Origin: Archangiaceae bacterium
GTDB lineage: Bacteria; Myxococcota; Myxococcia; Myxococcales; Myxococcaceae
Reading direction: 5' to 3'
DNA: 64,000 bases
NCBI GenBank assembly: GCA_016714225.1
Contig: JADJNS010000019.1
Location: forward strand, 186,001-250,000
Below, piece by piece: positions 42,160-50,466 of this stretch; position 1 is the stretch's first letter; each line of letters begins with the position of its first letter. The notes below the pieces were generated by a model. It saw only the letters and a program-made list of their open reading frames with translations, searched no databases and had not been told where the DNA came from. The position numbers and the translations under genes were made by a program.

Positions 42160-42654
42160 TTACCGGTGGCGGCGGCCGTGGCCGTCGCCGTGGCCCGGGC
42201 GCATCGGAGCGGCGGGAGCCGGAGCCGGGGCGCGCCGCGGAGCCGGAACGTAGGCGTGCGGAGGAGGAGGCGGGGGCGCGACCCGCACCTGGCCGCGGTA
42301 GTGACGCGCCGGCGCCGGCGCGACGTACGCGCGGTGGTAGTTGCGCCAGTGGCCCATCGGCTGCCGCGCGACCCACCGCGGCACGTACGGGGCCTCGACC
42401 ACTGCCCAGCCGCCGTGCCAGTCGTGGGTGCGCCACCAGTAGCCGTTCGAGCGGTGCCAGTACCAGCCGTCGACGAAGAACACCTCGCCGTCGTAGCCCT
42501 CGACCACCTGCACCCCGGGCTCGACGGTGACCAGCCGAGGCGGCTCGACGAACGTCACCGTTGGGGCCGGCACGCCGATCTGAACCGAGACCTGCGCCGC
42601 TGCAGAGAACGCCACCAGCGACGCGCACCACACCATCGCGTATCGAGTCTTCAT
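42160..42654 (-). CDS. Secreted protein with aromatic-rich repeats and Pro-rich tail
   Basis: The 164-residue protein has a signal peptide (MVWCASLVAFSAAAQ). The mature part carries VEGYDGEVFFVDGWYWHRS and NGYWWRTHDWHGGW, a Trp/Tyr/His-rich pattern seen in small secreted proteins of unknown function in Myxococcota and other bacteria. A Pro/Ala/His-rich C-terminus (APAPAAPMRPGHGDGHGRR) follows and could bind metal. The ATG at 42654 is chosen for the signal peptide; an upstream start adds 13 uncharacteristic residues. It is divergent from the large kinase gene at 42798. Confidence 0.77.
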   Translation of the reverse strand: MKTRYAMVWCASLVAFSAAAQVSVQIGVPAPTVTFVEPPRLVTVEPGVQVVEGYDGEVFFVDGWYWHRSNGYWWRTHDWHGGWAVVEAPYVPRWVARQPMGHWRNYHRAYVAPAPARHYRGQVRVAPPPPPPHAYVPAPRRAPAPAPAAPMRPGHGDGHGRRHR

Positions 42655-42716
42655 CACAGATGCATAAAGGGGGCCCCCCCTCGATGCTCGCAAGGGGCCC
42701 CCCGGTCGCGCCCCCC

Positions 42717-42732
42717 GTTACACCCCAGTAAC
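42717..42732. promoter_or_regulatory. Palindrome GTTAC-N6-GTAAC upstream of CheR-PAS kinase
   Basis: The core GTTAC-ACCCCA-GTAAC matches those at 5361 (identical half-sites) and 1012. It lies 66 bp upstream of the kinase ATG at 42798 and 63 bp upstream of the divergent secreted-protein start. It is probably an operator or part of a shared promoter class for sensory genes. Confidence 0.5.
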
Positions 42733-42797
42733 TCCCCGACCTGAAGCGTGTGCGCCGAGACAGGGGCGGGTACGCTCGGAGCGCGCCCGACCGTTCG

Positions 42798-45410
42798 ATG
42801 CCCCCCAAGTCGCCTCTCAAACGAGCCCGCTCTTCTCCTCCGCGCCGCGCCCGCACCGGGCGGCGCCGCGACGCGAGCAAAGGCCGCGGGGGCGGAGGCG
42901 GTCGGCGCCCCGACGCCCTCGGGCAGATCATCGCCGCGTTCAAGGCCCGCTTCGACATCGACCTCGCCCACTTCAAGCCCGCCAGCCTGCAGCGCCGCAT
43001 CGAGCGGCGCATGGCCGCCGCAGAGGTGAAGGGCCTCGCCCTCTACGCCGAGCGCGTGCAGCAGGCCCCCGACGAGCTGCTCGCCCTGCACGACGAGCTG
43101 TTCCTCAAGGTGAGCACGCTGTTCCGCGACTCCGAGCAGCTGCTCACGCTCGCCCGCCGCATCGTGCCTGCGGTGCTCGCCGATCGCGAAGGCGAAGGCG
43201 CGCTGCGCGCCTGGGTGCCCGCGTGCTCGTCGGGAGAAGAAGCGTGGGCGCTGACCATCGCCCTGAGCGAGCAGCTCGAGGCCCTGGGCACCTCGGCCGC
43301 GCTGCGCCTGTTCGCCACCGACGTGAGCGCGCCCGCGCTCGAGCTCGCCCACCGCGCGGTCTACTCCCGGGCCGAGCTCGCCGCGCTCGATGCCCAGCGC
43401 CTCGCCCGGTGGTTCGACGAGGTCGACGGCGGCTTCCAGGTCAAGCGCGTGCTGCGCGACCGGGTGATGTTCTCGCGCCACGACGTCACGCTCGCCCCGC
43501 CGTTCGCCCGGGTCGACCTCATCTGGTGCAGAGACGCGCTGGTCTGCTGCGACGCCGGCCTGCACAAGCGCATGCTGCCGGTGTTTCACCGCCAGCTGCA
43601 GCCGCACGGCTGGCTGTGGCTGGGCGGCGCCGAGACCACCGGCGCCGCCTCGAAGCTGTTCACCCCCGTCGACACGAAGCTCAAGCTCTACCGCCGCCAC
43701 GAGGTGCGCCGCGTCGATCGCCGCCGCGACCTGCACGCCTCGAACCTCGCGCTGCAGCGCACCAACCAGGAGCTCGAGTGCGCCCGCGAAGAGCTGCAGA
43801 CCACCAATCAAGAGCTCACCTGGCTCAACGACGAGCTGCGCACCCGCAACGGCGACCTGGTGCAGGCCAACGAGCGCCTGGCCCGGGGTGAAGATCGCTT
43901 CCGCCTGATGGTCGACGGCGTGAAGGACTACGCCATCTACATGCTCGACCCCACCGGCCGGGTGACCAGCTGGAACGAAGGGGCCCGCCGCCTCAAGGGC
44001 TACGAGGCCCACGAGATCATCGGCCAGCACTACTCGCGCTTCTTCACCCCCGAAGAGAACGCCGACCAGGTGCCGCAGCGCGAGCTCGAGACGGCGCGCA
44101 TCGAGGCCCGCTACGAGGCCGAGGGCCTCAGGGTGCGCAAAGACGGCTCCCGCTTCTGGGCCAACGTGGTGATGACCCGCATCGACGACGCCAGCGGCCG
44201 CCTGCTCGGCTTCAGCAAGGTCACCCGCGACCTCACCGAGCGGCGCCGCCTGGTCGAGGCCCTCGAGCGCAGCGAGCTGCGCGCCCGCATGATGGTCAAC
44301 GGGGTACGCGAGTACGCCATCTTCATGCTCGACCCCACCGGCCACGTCGCCAGCTGGAACGAGGGGGCCCGCCGCCTCAAGGGCTACGAAGAGGGCGAGA
44401 TTCTCGGCCGCCACTTCTCGGCCTTCTACCCGCCCGAAGATCAGCTGGCCGGCAAGCCCGAGCGGCAGCTCGCCACCGCCACCGCCGAGGGCCGGGTCGA
44501 AGACGAGGGCTGGCGCGTGCGCAAAGACGGCTCGCGCTTCTGGGCCGACGCGGTCATCACCCGCGTCGACGACGCAGCCGGAAACCTGATCGGCTTCACC
44601 AAGGTGACCCGCGACCTCACCGAGCGCAGAGTGGCCGAAGAGGCGCTGCGCTCTTCCCACGCCTCGCTCGAGCTCCGGGTGAGCGAGCGCACCGCCGAGC
44701 TCGAGCGCGCGCTCCAGGCGCGCGACACGTTTCTCTCCATCGCCTCGCACGAGCTCAAGACGCCGCTCACCAGCCTCAAGCTGCAGCTGCAGCTCGCGCG
44801 GCGCTCGGCGCTCTCCGAGCGGGGGCTGAGCGCCGAGGCCGCCGTACAGACCTTCGAGCGTGCCCTGCGCCAGTCGCTCACCCTCGAAGAGCTGGTCGAC
44901 GGCCTGCTCGACGTCTCCCGCATTCAGACCGGGCACTTCGAGCTCGAGCTCACCTCGGTCGACGTGAGCGGGCTGCTCGCTGACCTGGCCGCCCGCATGG
45001 AGCCGCAGCTGGCCGCCTCGCACGCCCCCCTCACGCTCGAGGTCGACCGCGACCTGAAGGCCCGGTGGGATCGCCGCCGCATCGGCCAGGCCCTCACCAA
45101 CCTGCTCTCGAACGCCGCGCGCTACGCCCCGGGCGGGCCCGTGGTGCTGGCAGCCTCGCGCGCCTCGGGCGGCCTTCGCATGACCGTGTCCGACTCGGGG
45201 CCGGGCATCGCTCCCGAGCGTCAGGCGATGATCTTCGACCGCTTCGAGCGCGGCGGCACCACCGAGACGCTGGGCGGGCTGGGCCTGGGCCTCTACATCG
45301 CCCGCCGGGTGGTCGAGGCCCACGGCGGCACCCTCACCGTCGAGAGCCAGCCCGGCCTCGGCTCTCGCTTCATCGTTTGGTTGCCTGAAGACGCGGGGCC
45401 GGGCAAATAG
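42798..45410 (+). CDS. CheR-PAS-PAS-histidine kinase chemosensory protein
   Basis: The 870-residue protein starts with a basic tail, then a CheR domain. The CheR N-terminal helices include FKPASLQRRIERRM, and the SAM site is VPACSSGEEAWALTIAL. The usual CRN motif reads WCRDALVCCD, with Asp for Asn, so methyltransferase activity is uncertain. A coiled coil (~330-385) follows, then two near-identical PAS domains (YAIYMLDPTGRVTSWNEGA and YAIFMLDPTGHVASWNEGA, ~140 residues apart). HisKA has SIASHELKTPL and the ATPase domain NLLSNAARYA, DSGPGI and GLGLGLYIA. Unlike the gene at the left edge it lacks CheB. The ATG at 42798 is preferred to GTGs at 42748/42750. A receiver gene follows 10 bp later. 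Confidence 0.9.
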   Translation: MPPKSPLKRARSSPPRRARTGRRRDASKGRGGGGGRRPDALGQIIAAFKARFDIDLAHFKPASLQRRIERRMAAAEVKGLALYAERVQQAPDELLALHDELFLKVSTLFRDSEQLLTLARRIVPAVLADREGEGALRAWVPACSSGEEAWALTIALSEQLEALGTSAALRLFATDVSAPALELAHRAVYSRAELAALDAQRLARWFDEVDGGFQVKRVLRDRVMFSRHDVTLAPPFARVDLIWCRDALVCCDAGLHKRMLPVFHRQLQPHGWLWLGGAETTGAASKLFTPVDTKLKLYRRHEVRRVDRRRDLHASNLALQRTNQELECAREELQTTNQELTWLNDELRTRNGDLVQANERLARGEDRFRLMVDGVKDYAIYMLDPTGRVTSWNEGARRLKGYEAHEIIGQHYSRFFTPEENADQVPQRELETARIEARYEAEGLRVRKDGSRFWANVVMTRIDDASGRLLGFSKVTRDLTERRRLVEALERSELRARMMVNGVREYAIFMLDPTGHVASWNEGARRLKGYEEGEILGRHFSAFYPPEDQLAGKPERQLATATAEGRVEDEGWRVRKDGSRFWADAVITRVDDAAGNLIGFTKVTRDLTERRVAEEALRSSHASLELRVSERTAELERALQARDTFLSIASHELKTPLTSLKLQLQLARRSALSERGLSAEAAVQTFERALRQSLTLEELVDGLLDVSRIQTGHFELELTSVDVSGLLADLAARMEPQLAASHAPLTLEVDRDLKARWDRRRIGQALTNLLSNAARYAPGGPVVLAASRASGGLRMTVSDSGPGIAPERQAMIFDRFERGGTTETLGGLGLGLYIARRVVEAHGGTLTVESQPGLGSRFIVWLPEDAGPGK

Positions 45411-45420
45411 CCCGCACCCC

Positions 45421-45780
45421 ATGAAGCGCATCATGGTTGCCGAAGATGATCCCGAAATCAGGGCCTCGGTCGCCGAGCTCCTGCAGAGCGAGGGCTACGA
45501 GGTGGTGCTCGCCTCCAACGGCGCCAAGGCCCTCGAGCTGTTGCGCGGCGGCGCGGCCCCGCAGCTGATTCTGCTCGACCTGATGATGCCCGGCGTCGAC
45601 GGCTTCCAGTTTCGCGAAGAGCAGCGCAAAGACCCCGTGCTCTCGGCCATACCGGTGCTGCTGATGAGCGCGGGCGGCGACCTGAACGCCAAGGCCGCGC
45701 AGCTCGGCGTCGCCGGCTACCTGAAGAAGCCCTTCGCCGACATCGACAGCCTGCTGGGCACCATCGCCAAGTACTTCTGA
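45421..45780 (+). CDS. Single-domain response regulator
   Basis: The 119-residue receiver has the acidic pair in VAEDD, the acceptor Asp in LILLDLMMPGVDG, the Ser switch in LLMSAG and the Lys in YLKKPF. No output domain is present. It is 10 bp downstream of the CheR-PAS kinase and is almost certainly its phosphorylation partner. The following radical-SAM gene starts 1 bp after its stop and may share the transcript. Confidence 0.93.
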   Translation: MKRIMVAEDDPEIRASVAELLQSEGYEVVLASNGAKALELLRGGAAPQLILLDLMMPGVDGFQFREEQRKDPVLSAIPVLLMSAGGDLNAKAAQLGVAGYLKKPFADIDSLLGTIAKYF

Positions 45781-45781
45781 A

Positions 45782-46708
45782 GTGACCCTGCGCTTCGTCG
45801 ACGAAGACGGGCTCGCGCGCACCTTCTGGCTGCAGCGCGGCAGCACGGCCCGGGTCGCCCGCCGCCAGTTCGACCGCTGGTTCCCCGACGGCACCGGAGA
45901 GCTGCAGCTCTACCTCTCGGCGCGCTGCCGGCAGCGCTGCGAGTTCTGCGAGTACGGCATGACGCGCGACGCGCTCAAGGGCCGCACCCGCGACGCGGCG
46001 AGCGCGATGGCCCGCGCCGTGGTGCCCGACCTGTTCTCCACCGGCGCCGTCGACGCGCTGCTCGGGCGCTGCGCCGAGACCTCGGTGAGGTTCACCACCA
46101 CCGGCTACGACTGGCTCGAGCACCCCCGGCGCGACGCCCTGCTGGCGGCGCTCGAGCGGGCGCCCACGGTGCCCAAGTTCCTGCAGGGGCCTTCGACCGG
46201 GCTGACCGACCCGGCCCTGCGCGCGCGCGTCTGCGCCCTACCGGGGCTGCAGAAGGTGCGCACCACCCTGCAGTCGAGCGACCCGCACGAGCACGACGCG
46301 ATGGTCGGGCGCGAGGGCGCCGGCCGCGCGCTGCTCGAGGTGCTCACCCGCATCGAGCCCCGGCTGCTCGAGGTGAGCGTGGTGCTGACCCGCCGCGCGG
46401 TGCGCTCGCTGTCCCAGACACTGCAGTGGGCGCGCGAGCACCACCTCAAGCTCAAGCTGCAGGGCTTTCGCCCCGACCCCGGGCTGCCCCACCCCGAGCC
46501 GCTGTGGCCCGACCCCGCCGACGTTCGCGCCGCGCTCGAAGCGCCGCACGCGCGCGACGCCATCGCCACCCTCATCGCGCTGCCCGGCGACGCGGTGCCA
46601 CCGGCGCTCGCGCACCTCGCTCAGCCGGGCTTCGACGCGGCGGCTGCAGCTGCTGCGGCGGCCGCCGCCGCGGCCTCGGCCTCGGCCGCCTGCGACTCGC
46701 CCAGGTAG
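45782..46708 (+). CDS. Radical-SAM-like protein with poly-Ala tail
   Basis: The 308-residue protein has the radical SAM cluster motif CRQRCEFCEYG (C-x3-C-x2-C), which would hold a 4Fe-4S cluster cleaving S-adenosylmethionine. The later beta/alpha units are recognisable (VRFTTTGYDWLEH, LLEVSVVLTRRAV). It is shorter than many family members and has no SPASM domain. The last ~28 residues are mostly Ala (FDAAAAAAA onward), encoded in an 88-bp antisense overlap with the convergent SRPBCC gene. The GTG start at 45782 follows the receiver gene's stop by 1 bp. The substrate is unknown. Confidence 0.8.
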   Translation: MTLRFVDEDGLARTFWLQRGSTARVARRQFDRWFPDGTGELQLYLSARCRQRCEFCEYGMTRDALKGRTRDAASAMARAVVPDLFSTGAVDALLGRCAETSVRFTTTGYDWLEHPRRDALLAALERAPTVPKFLQGPSTGLTDPALRARVCALPGLQKVRTTLQSSDPHEHDAMVGREGAGRALLEVLTRIEPRLLEVSVVLTRRAVRSLSQTLQWAREHHLKLKLQGFRPDPGLPHPEPLWPDPADVRAALEAPHARDAIATLIALPGDAVPPALAHLAQPGFDAAAAAAAAAAAAASASAACDSPR

Positions 46709-47310
46709 AACGCCGCGGTCTTCGCGGCCGCGGCGCTGGCCTCGGCCGCCGGAGTGCCCTTCGCCGCCGCGGCCTTGCCCCACCGCTCGCTGCACTGGCG
46801 AACGAAGGTGCGCCCGTCGTCGGAGAACAGCCACTGCGCGCCCTCGAGGTTCTCGTCGCCGCCCAGGTGCTGGTCGAGGCCGACGAGCGAGAGCTCCCAG
46901 CCGATGCCCTTCGCCGCGGGGCCGTAGGTCTTCCAGTGCTCGCCGACCACGGCGGCGTGCTCGAGGGTGAGCACCGTCTGGTCGGCCTTGGGGGCCAGCG
47001 TCACGGTCACCCACGAGACCTCGCCGAGAAACTCCCAGGTGAGCTCGAGCTGCTCGTGGGGCCGGCACACCTTGATGGTGCCGCTGGCGTTGGCCATCAG
47101 CTGAAAGCGGCCGCCTTCTTTGAGGTCGCCGAACACCGGAGTGAGCCACAGCGGCAGGCGCTCGGGCGTGGTGAGCGCCGACCACACCTCGGCCGGCGGC
47201 TTGGGGTAGGTGCGCTTGAGCACCACCGCCTGCGTCGCCTTGCCCTCGACCGTGCGCGCGGCCACCTCGCGGGTGACGGCGGCGAGCTGGGCAGCGAGGT
47301 CGACGTTCAT
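46621..47310 (-). CDS. SRPBCC/AHSA1-family protein with poly-Ala tail
   Basis: The 229-residue protein has an AHSA1-type START-like domain, recognised by LKRTYPKPPAEVWSALTTPE, the segment FGDLKEGGRFQL, CRPHEQLELTWEF and a C-terminal helix. Such folds bind hydrophobic ligands or assist Hsp90-like chaperones. The final ~45 residues are Ala/Glu-rich and end AAASKPG. They are encoded on the opposite strand of the radical-SAM poly-Ala tail (overlap 46621-46708). The ATG at 47310 is chosen at the start of the folded domain; an upstream ATG at 47373 adds 21 basic residues and crosses the region before the divergent peptidase gene. Confidence 0.82.
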   Translation of the reverse strand: MNVDLAAQLAAVTREVAARTVEGKATQAVVLKRTYPKPPAEVWSALTTPERLPLWLTPVFGDLKEGGRFQLMANASGTIKVCRPHEQLELTWEFLGEVSWVTVTLAPKADQTVLTLEHAAVVGEHWKTYGPAAKGIGWELSLVGLDQHLGGDENLEGAQWLFSDDGRTFVRQCSERWGKAAAAKGTPAAEASAAAAKTAAFYLGESQAAEAEAAAAAAAAAAAAASKPG

Positions 47311-47396
47311 GGCGCGTTTATCCGCGCGCGCCGAACCGAAGGCAAGCGCTGCCAGCGCTGATCTTCGCCTCAAGGCAGATTAGAAGCCTGGGCCTC

Positions 47397-49457
47397 ATGA
47401 CGCTCCGACCCCTGCTCGCCGCCGCGCTGTGCTGTGCCTGCGCCACGTCTCCCAAGCCGGCCGCCGAGCCCGCCGCCGAGAAACCCGCCGCACCGAAGGG
47501 AAGCGAACCCATGCCCAGGCTCACCGCCACGCCGCACGCCGCCGAGCTGCTCTCTACCCCGGCCGAAGACTTCGCCCGGGTCTGCGACGACGCCATCGCC
47601 AAGGCGAAGCAGCAGGTGGTGCAGCTCAAGGCCCTGCCGGCGGGCCAAGACGCCCAGGCGCTCGCGCTCTACGACGAGGTGGTCGACCTGCTGAGCAACG
47701 CCGGCGCCCGCGCGGGCCTCGCCAAAGAGGTGCACCCCGACCTCAAGTTCCGCGAGGCCTGCGAGGCCTGCGAGCAGAAGATCGAGGCCTACAACGTCGA
47801 GCTGTCGCTCGACCGCCCGCTCTACGACGCGCTCTCGAAGGTCGACCAGAAGGCGCTCGACCCGGTCGCGTCGTTCTGGCTGTTCAAGACGCTGCGCGAG
47901 TTTCGCCGCTCGGGCGTCGATCGCGACGAGGCCACCCGCACCCGGGTGAAGACCCTCAACGAAGAGCTGGTGAAGCTGGGCCAGGCCTTCGGCCGCAACA
48001 TTCGCGACGACGTGCGCACCGTGCAGGCCGACCCGAGAGACCTCGAGGGCCTGCCCGCCGACTGGCTGGCCGCGCACCCCAGGGGCAAAGACGGCAAGGT
48101 GGCGGTCACCACCAACACGCCCGACTACCTGCCGGTGATGACCTACGCGAAGGGCGTGAAGCTGCGCGAGCAGCTGTGGCGCGCCTACCGCGATCGCGCG
48201 TACCCCAAGAACGTCGAGGTGCTGAACCAGATGCTGGGCAAGCGCCATGAGCTGGCCACCCTGCTCGGCTACGAGAGCTGGGCCGCCTACGTCACCGAGA
48301 CCAAGATGGTGAAGAACGCCGGCACCGCGCGCGACTTCATCGACCAGGGCCGCGCCGCCACCGAGGCGCGCGCCAGGGCCGACATGGCGATGCTCATCGA
48401 GCGCAAGAAGAAAGACGTGCCGAACGCCACCGCCATCGAGCCGTGGGAGCACCAGTTCTACGAAGACCGGGTGCGCGCCGAGAGCTTCGGGCTCGACTCG
48501 CAGGCGCTGCGCCCCTACTTCGAGTACGGCAACGTCGAGCAGGGGGTGATGAGCATCACCTCGAAGCTGTTCGGCGTGCGCTACGTCGCGGTGAAGGACG
48601 CCAAGGTGTGGCACCCTGACGTCGAGACCTTCGACGTGCTCGAAGGCGAGCAGCTCATCGGCCGCATTCACCTCGACATGCACCCCCGCGACGGCAAGTA
48701 CAAGCACGCGGCGCAGTTCGGCCTCACCGTGGGCCGCGGCGGTCGCGAGCTGCCCGAGGCGGTGCTGGTGTGCAACTTCCCCGCGCGCGGCGAGCTGATG
48801 GAGCACGCCCAGGTCGAGACCTTCTTCCACGAGTTCGGTCACCTGCTGCACGAGGTGTTCGCCGGCCGCCAGCGCTGGGCGGGGGTCTCGGGCGTGCGCA
48901 CCGAGTGGGACTTCGTCGAGGTGCCCTCGATGCTCTTGCAAGAGTGGCCGCTCGACGGCACCGCGCTCAAGGCGTTCGCGAAGCACCACCAGACCGGCGC
49001 GCCGATGCCCGACACGCTGCTCGCGCAGCTCAAGCGCGCGAAAGAGTTCGGCGCCGGCCTCGACTCGCGCCGCCAGTTCTTCCTCTCGGCGGTGAGCCTC
49101 GCCTTCCACGAGAAGAAGCCGGGCTTCGACACCAACCAGGTGCTGAAAGAAGTGCAGGAGAAGTTCGTGCCCTTCCGCCGCGAGTGGGTGCCGGGCTCGC
49201 ACTTCGAGCTGGGCTTCGGCCACCTCGATGGCTACTCGGCCATCTACTACACGTACCAGTGGAGCACGGTCATCGCGAAGGACCTGCTCACCCGCTTCCG
49301 CGAGAAGGGCATGCTCGACTCGGACCTCGCCACCGAGTACCGCAAGAAGGTGCTCGACCCGGGTGGGAGCGTCGAGGCCGACAAGCTGGTGCGCGACTTT
49401 CTGGGGCGGCCGCACTCGTTCGCGGCGTACGAAGCCTGGCTGAACAACAAAGGTTGA
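47397..49457 (+). CDS. M3-family zinc oligopeptidase lipoprotein
   Basis: The 686-residue protein has a lipobox-like signal (LAAALCCACAT) and an Ala/Pro-rich linker, then a full thimet-oligopeptidase-type M3 domain. The zinc site HEFGH begins at about His478 in VETFFHEFGHLLHE, with the third ligand in VEVPSMLLQEW about 28 residues on. The C-terminal GYSAIYYTYQWSTVIAKDL is a family landmark. It would cleave short peptides in the periplasm or at the cell surface, which suits a predator living on lysed prey. Export of an M3 enzyme is less common than cytosolic location. The SDR gene follows 2 bp later. Confidence 0.92.
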   Translation: MTLRPLLAAALCCACATSPKPAAEPAAEKPAAPKGSEPMPRLTATPHAAELLSTPAEDFARVCDDAIAKAKQQVVQLKALPAGQDAQALALYDEVVDLLSNAGARAGLAKEVHPDLKFREACEACEQKIEAYNVELSLDRPLYDALSKVDQKALDPVASFWLFKTLREFRRSGVDRDEATRTRVKTLNEELVKLGQAFGRNIRDDVRTVQADPRDLEGLPADWLAAHPRGKDGKVAVTTNTPDYLPVMTYAKGVKLREQLWRAYRDRAYPKNVEVLNQMLGKRHELATLLGYESWAAYVTETKMVKNAGTARDFIDQGRAATEARARADMAMLIERKKKDVPNATAIEPWEHQFYEDRVRAESFGLDSQALRPYFEYGNVEQGVMSITSKLFGVRYVAVKDAKVWHPDVETFDVLEGEQLIGRIHLDMHPRDGKYKHAAQFGLTVGRGGRELPEAVLVCNFPARGELMEHAQVETFFHEFGHLLHEVFAGRQRWAGVSGVRTEWDFVEVPSMLLQEWPLDGTALKAFAKHHQTGAPMPDTLLAQLKRAKEFGAGLDSRRQFFLSAVSLAFHEKKPGFDTNQVLKEVQEKFVPFRREWVPGSHFELGFGHLDGYSAIYYTYQWSTVIAKDLLTRFREKGMLDSDLATEYRKKVLDPGGSVEADKLVRDFLGRPHSFAAYEAWLNNKG

Positions 49458-49459
49458 CC

Positions 49460-50227
49460 ATGCAACTGCAAGGTCGAACGGTGCTCATCACCGGCGGAGC
49501 GAGCGGCCTGGGCCTCTCGCTCGCCGCCGAGCTGCTGCAGCGGGGCAACCAGGTCATCGTGGTGGGGCGCAGCGAGTCGAAGCTGGCCGAGGCGAAGGCT
49601 GCGCACCCCCTGCTCGAGGTGCGCGGCTGCGACGTGAGCCGCCGCGAGTCGCTCGAAGAGCTGGCCCGCTGGGCGGTGAGCGCGCACCCCGCGCTCGACG
49701 TGCTGGTGAACAACGCCGGGGTGATGAACAACTGGGACATACCGGCCGAAGCGGGCGCGCTCGACAAGCCGGTGGCCGAGGTCGCCACCAACCTGGTGGC
49801 TCCGATTCTGCTCACCGCGCTGCTGGTGAAGCACCTGCAGTCGAAGAGCGAGGCGGCGGTGGTGAACGTCTCGTCGGGGGCGGCGTTTCTGCCGGTGGGC
49901 GACGCGCCGGTGTACGGCGCGACCAAGGCGGCGCTGCACTCGTACACCCAGTCGCTGCGCTACCAGCTGCGGGGCACGAGCGTGAAGGTGGTCGAGCTGA
50001 TACCGCCCACGGTCGAGAGCCCGATGTCGGCGGGGCGCTTCAAGGGCGAGTCGCGGTTCGCCCAGGCGATACCGGTGGCCGAGTTTCTCGCGCAGGCGAT
50101 GCGCGGGCTCGAGCGCGGCGACGACGAGATTCTGGTCGGCCGGGTCGGCTTCATGCGCTGGGCCTCACGCTGGTTTCCCGGCATGTCGCTCAAGCAGGCG
50201 CTGGCGACCAAATCGCTGCGCGAGTGA
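49460..50227 (+). CDS. Short-chain dehydrogenase/reductase (DltE-like)
   Basis: The 255-residue classical SDR has the cofactor motif TGGASGLG, NNAGV, the active-site Tyr-Lys in YGATKAALHSY with Ser in NVSSGAA, and IPPTVESPMSAG after the catalytic site. The pattern fits the DltE/YdfG-like group that oxidises or reduces small alcohols or ketones with NAD(P)H. The substrate is unknown. The ATG lies 2 bp after the M3 peptidase stop, so both are on one transcript. The MITE-like copy 2 follows the gene. Confidence 0.92.
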   Translation: MQLQGRTVLITGGASGLGLSLAAELLQRGNQVIVVGRSESKLAEAKAAHPLLEVRGCDVSRRESLEELARWAVSAHPALDVLVNNAGVMNNWDIPAEAGALDKPVAEVATNLVAPILLTALLVKHLQSKSEAAVVNVSSGAAFLPVGDAPVYGATKAALHSYTQSLRYQLRGTSVKVVELIPPTVESPMSAGRFKGESRFAQAIPVAEFLAQAMRGLERGDDEILVGRVGFMRWASRWFPGMSLKQALATKSLRE

Positions 50228-50233
50228 ACCGGT

Positions 50234-50426
50234 CACCCTGAGCAAAGCCGCGAAGCGGCGAAGTCGAATGGGTGCCGTCCAGCTGGAACGCGAGGCGCCG
50301 CATACTCCATGCTTCAAGCAGCAGAGCAAGCGCGCCCATACGCGGGAGTATGTGCCGCACAGCCTTCGACGAGCGACGGCAGGGTTCGATGGTTCGGCAA
50401 GCTCACCATCACCCTGACCGCTCTCG
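50234..50426. repeat. MITE-like repeat, copy 2 (~193 bp)
   Basis: The second copy of the element at 40266-40467 has the same ends (CACCCTGAGC ... CCGCTCTCG). Its internal dyad is CATACTCC (50301-50308) / GGAGTATG (50345-50352). The arms differ from copy 1 but remain paired in each copy, suggesting a conserved fold. It sits between convergent genes (SDR and carboxylesterase), directly before the terminator of the latter. Confidence 0.75.
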
Positions 50427-50456
50427 AAAAAATGTCACCGGGCTCACCATGCCCGG
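50427..50456 (-). terminator. Rho-independent terminator of the carboxylesterase gene
   Basis: On the minus strand CCGGGC-ATGGTGA-GCCCGG is followed by TGACA and a run of six T. It begins 11 bp after the carboxylesterase stop codon. This is the clearest intrinsic terminator in the window. Confidence 0.75.
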
Positions 50457-50466
50457 CCTTGTCGGC

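Noticed and set aside
42654..45434. A 926-codon minus-strand frame opposite the CheR-PAS kinase
   Set aside because: It is an antisense shadow produced by high GC; the plus frame has complete CheR, PAS and kinase motifs.
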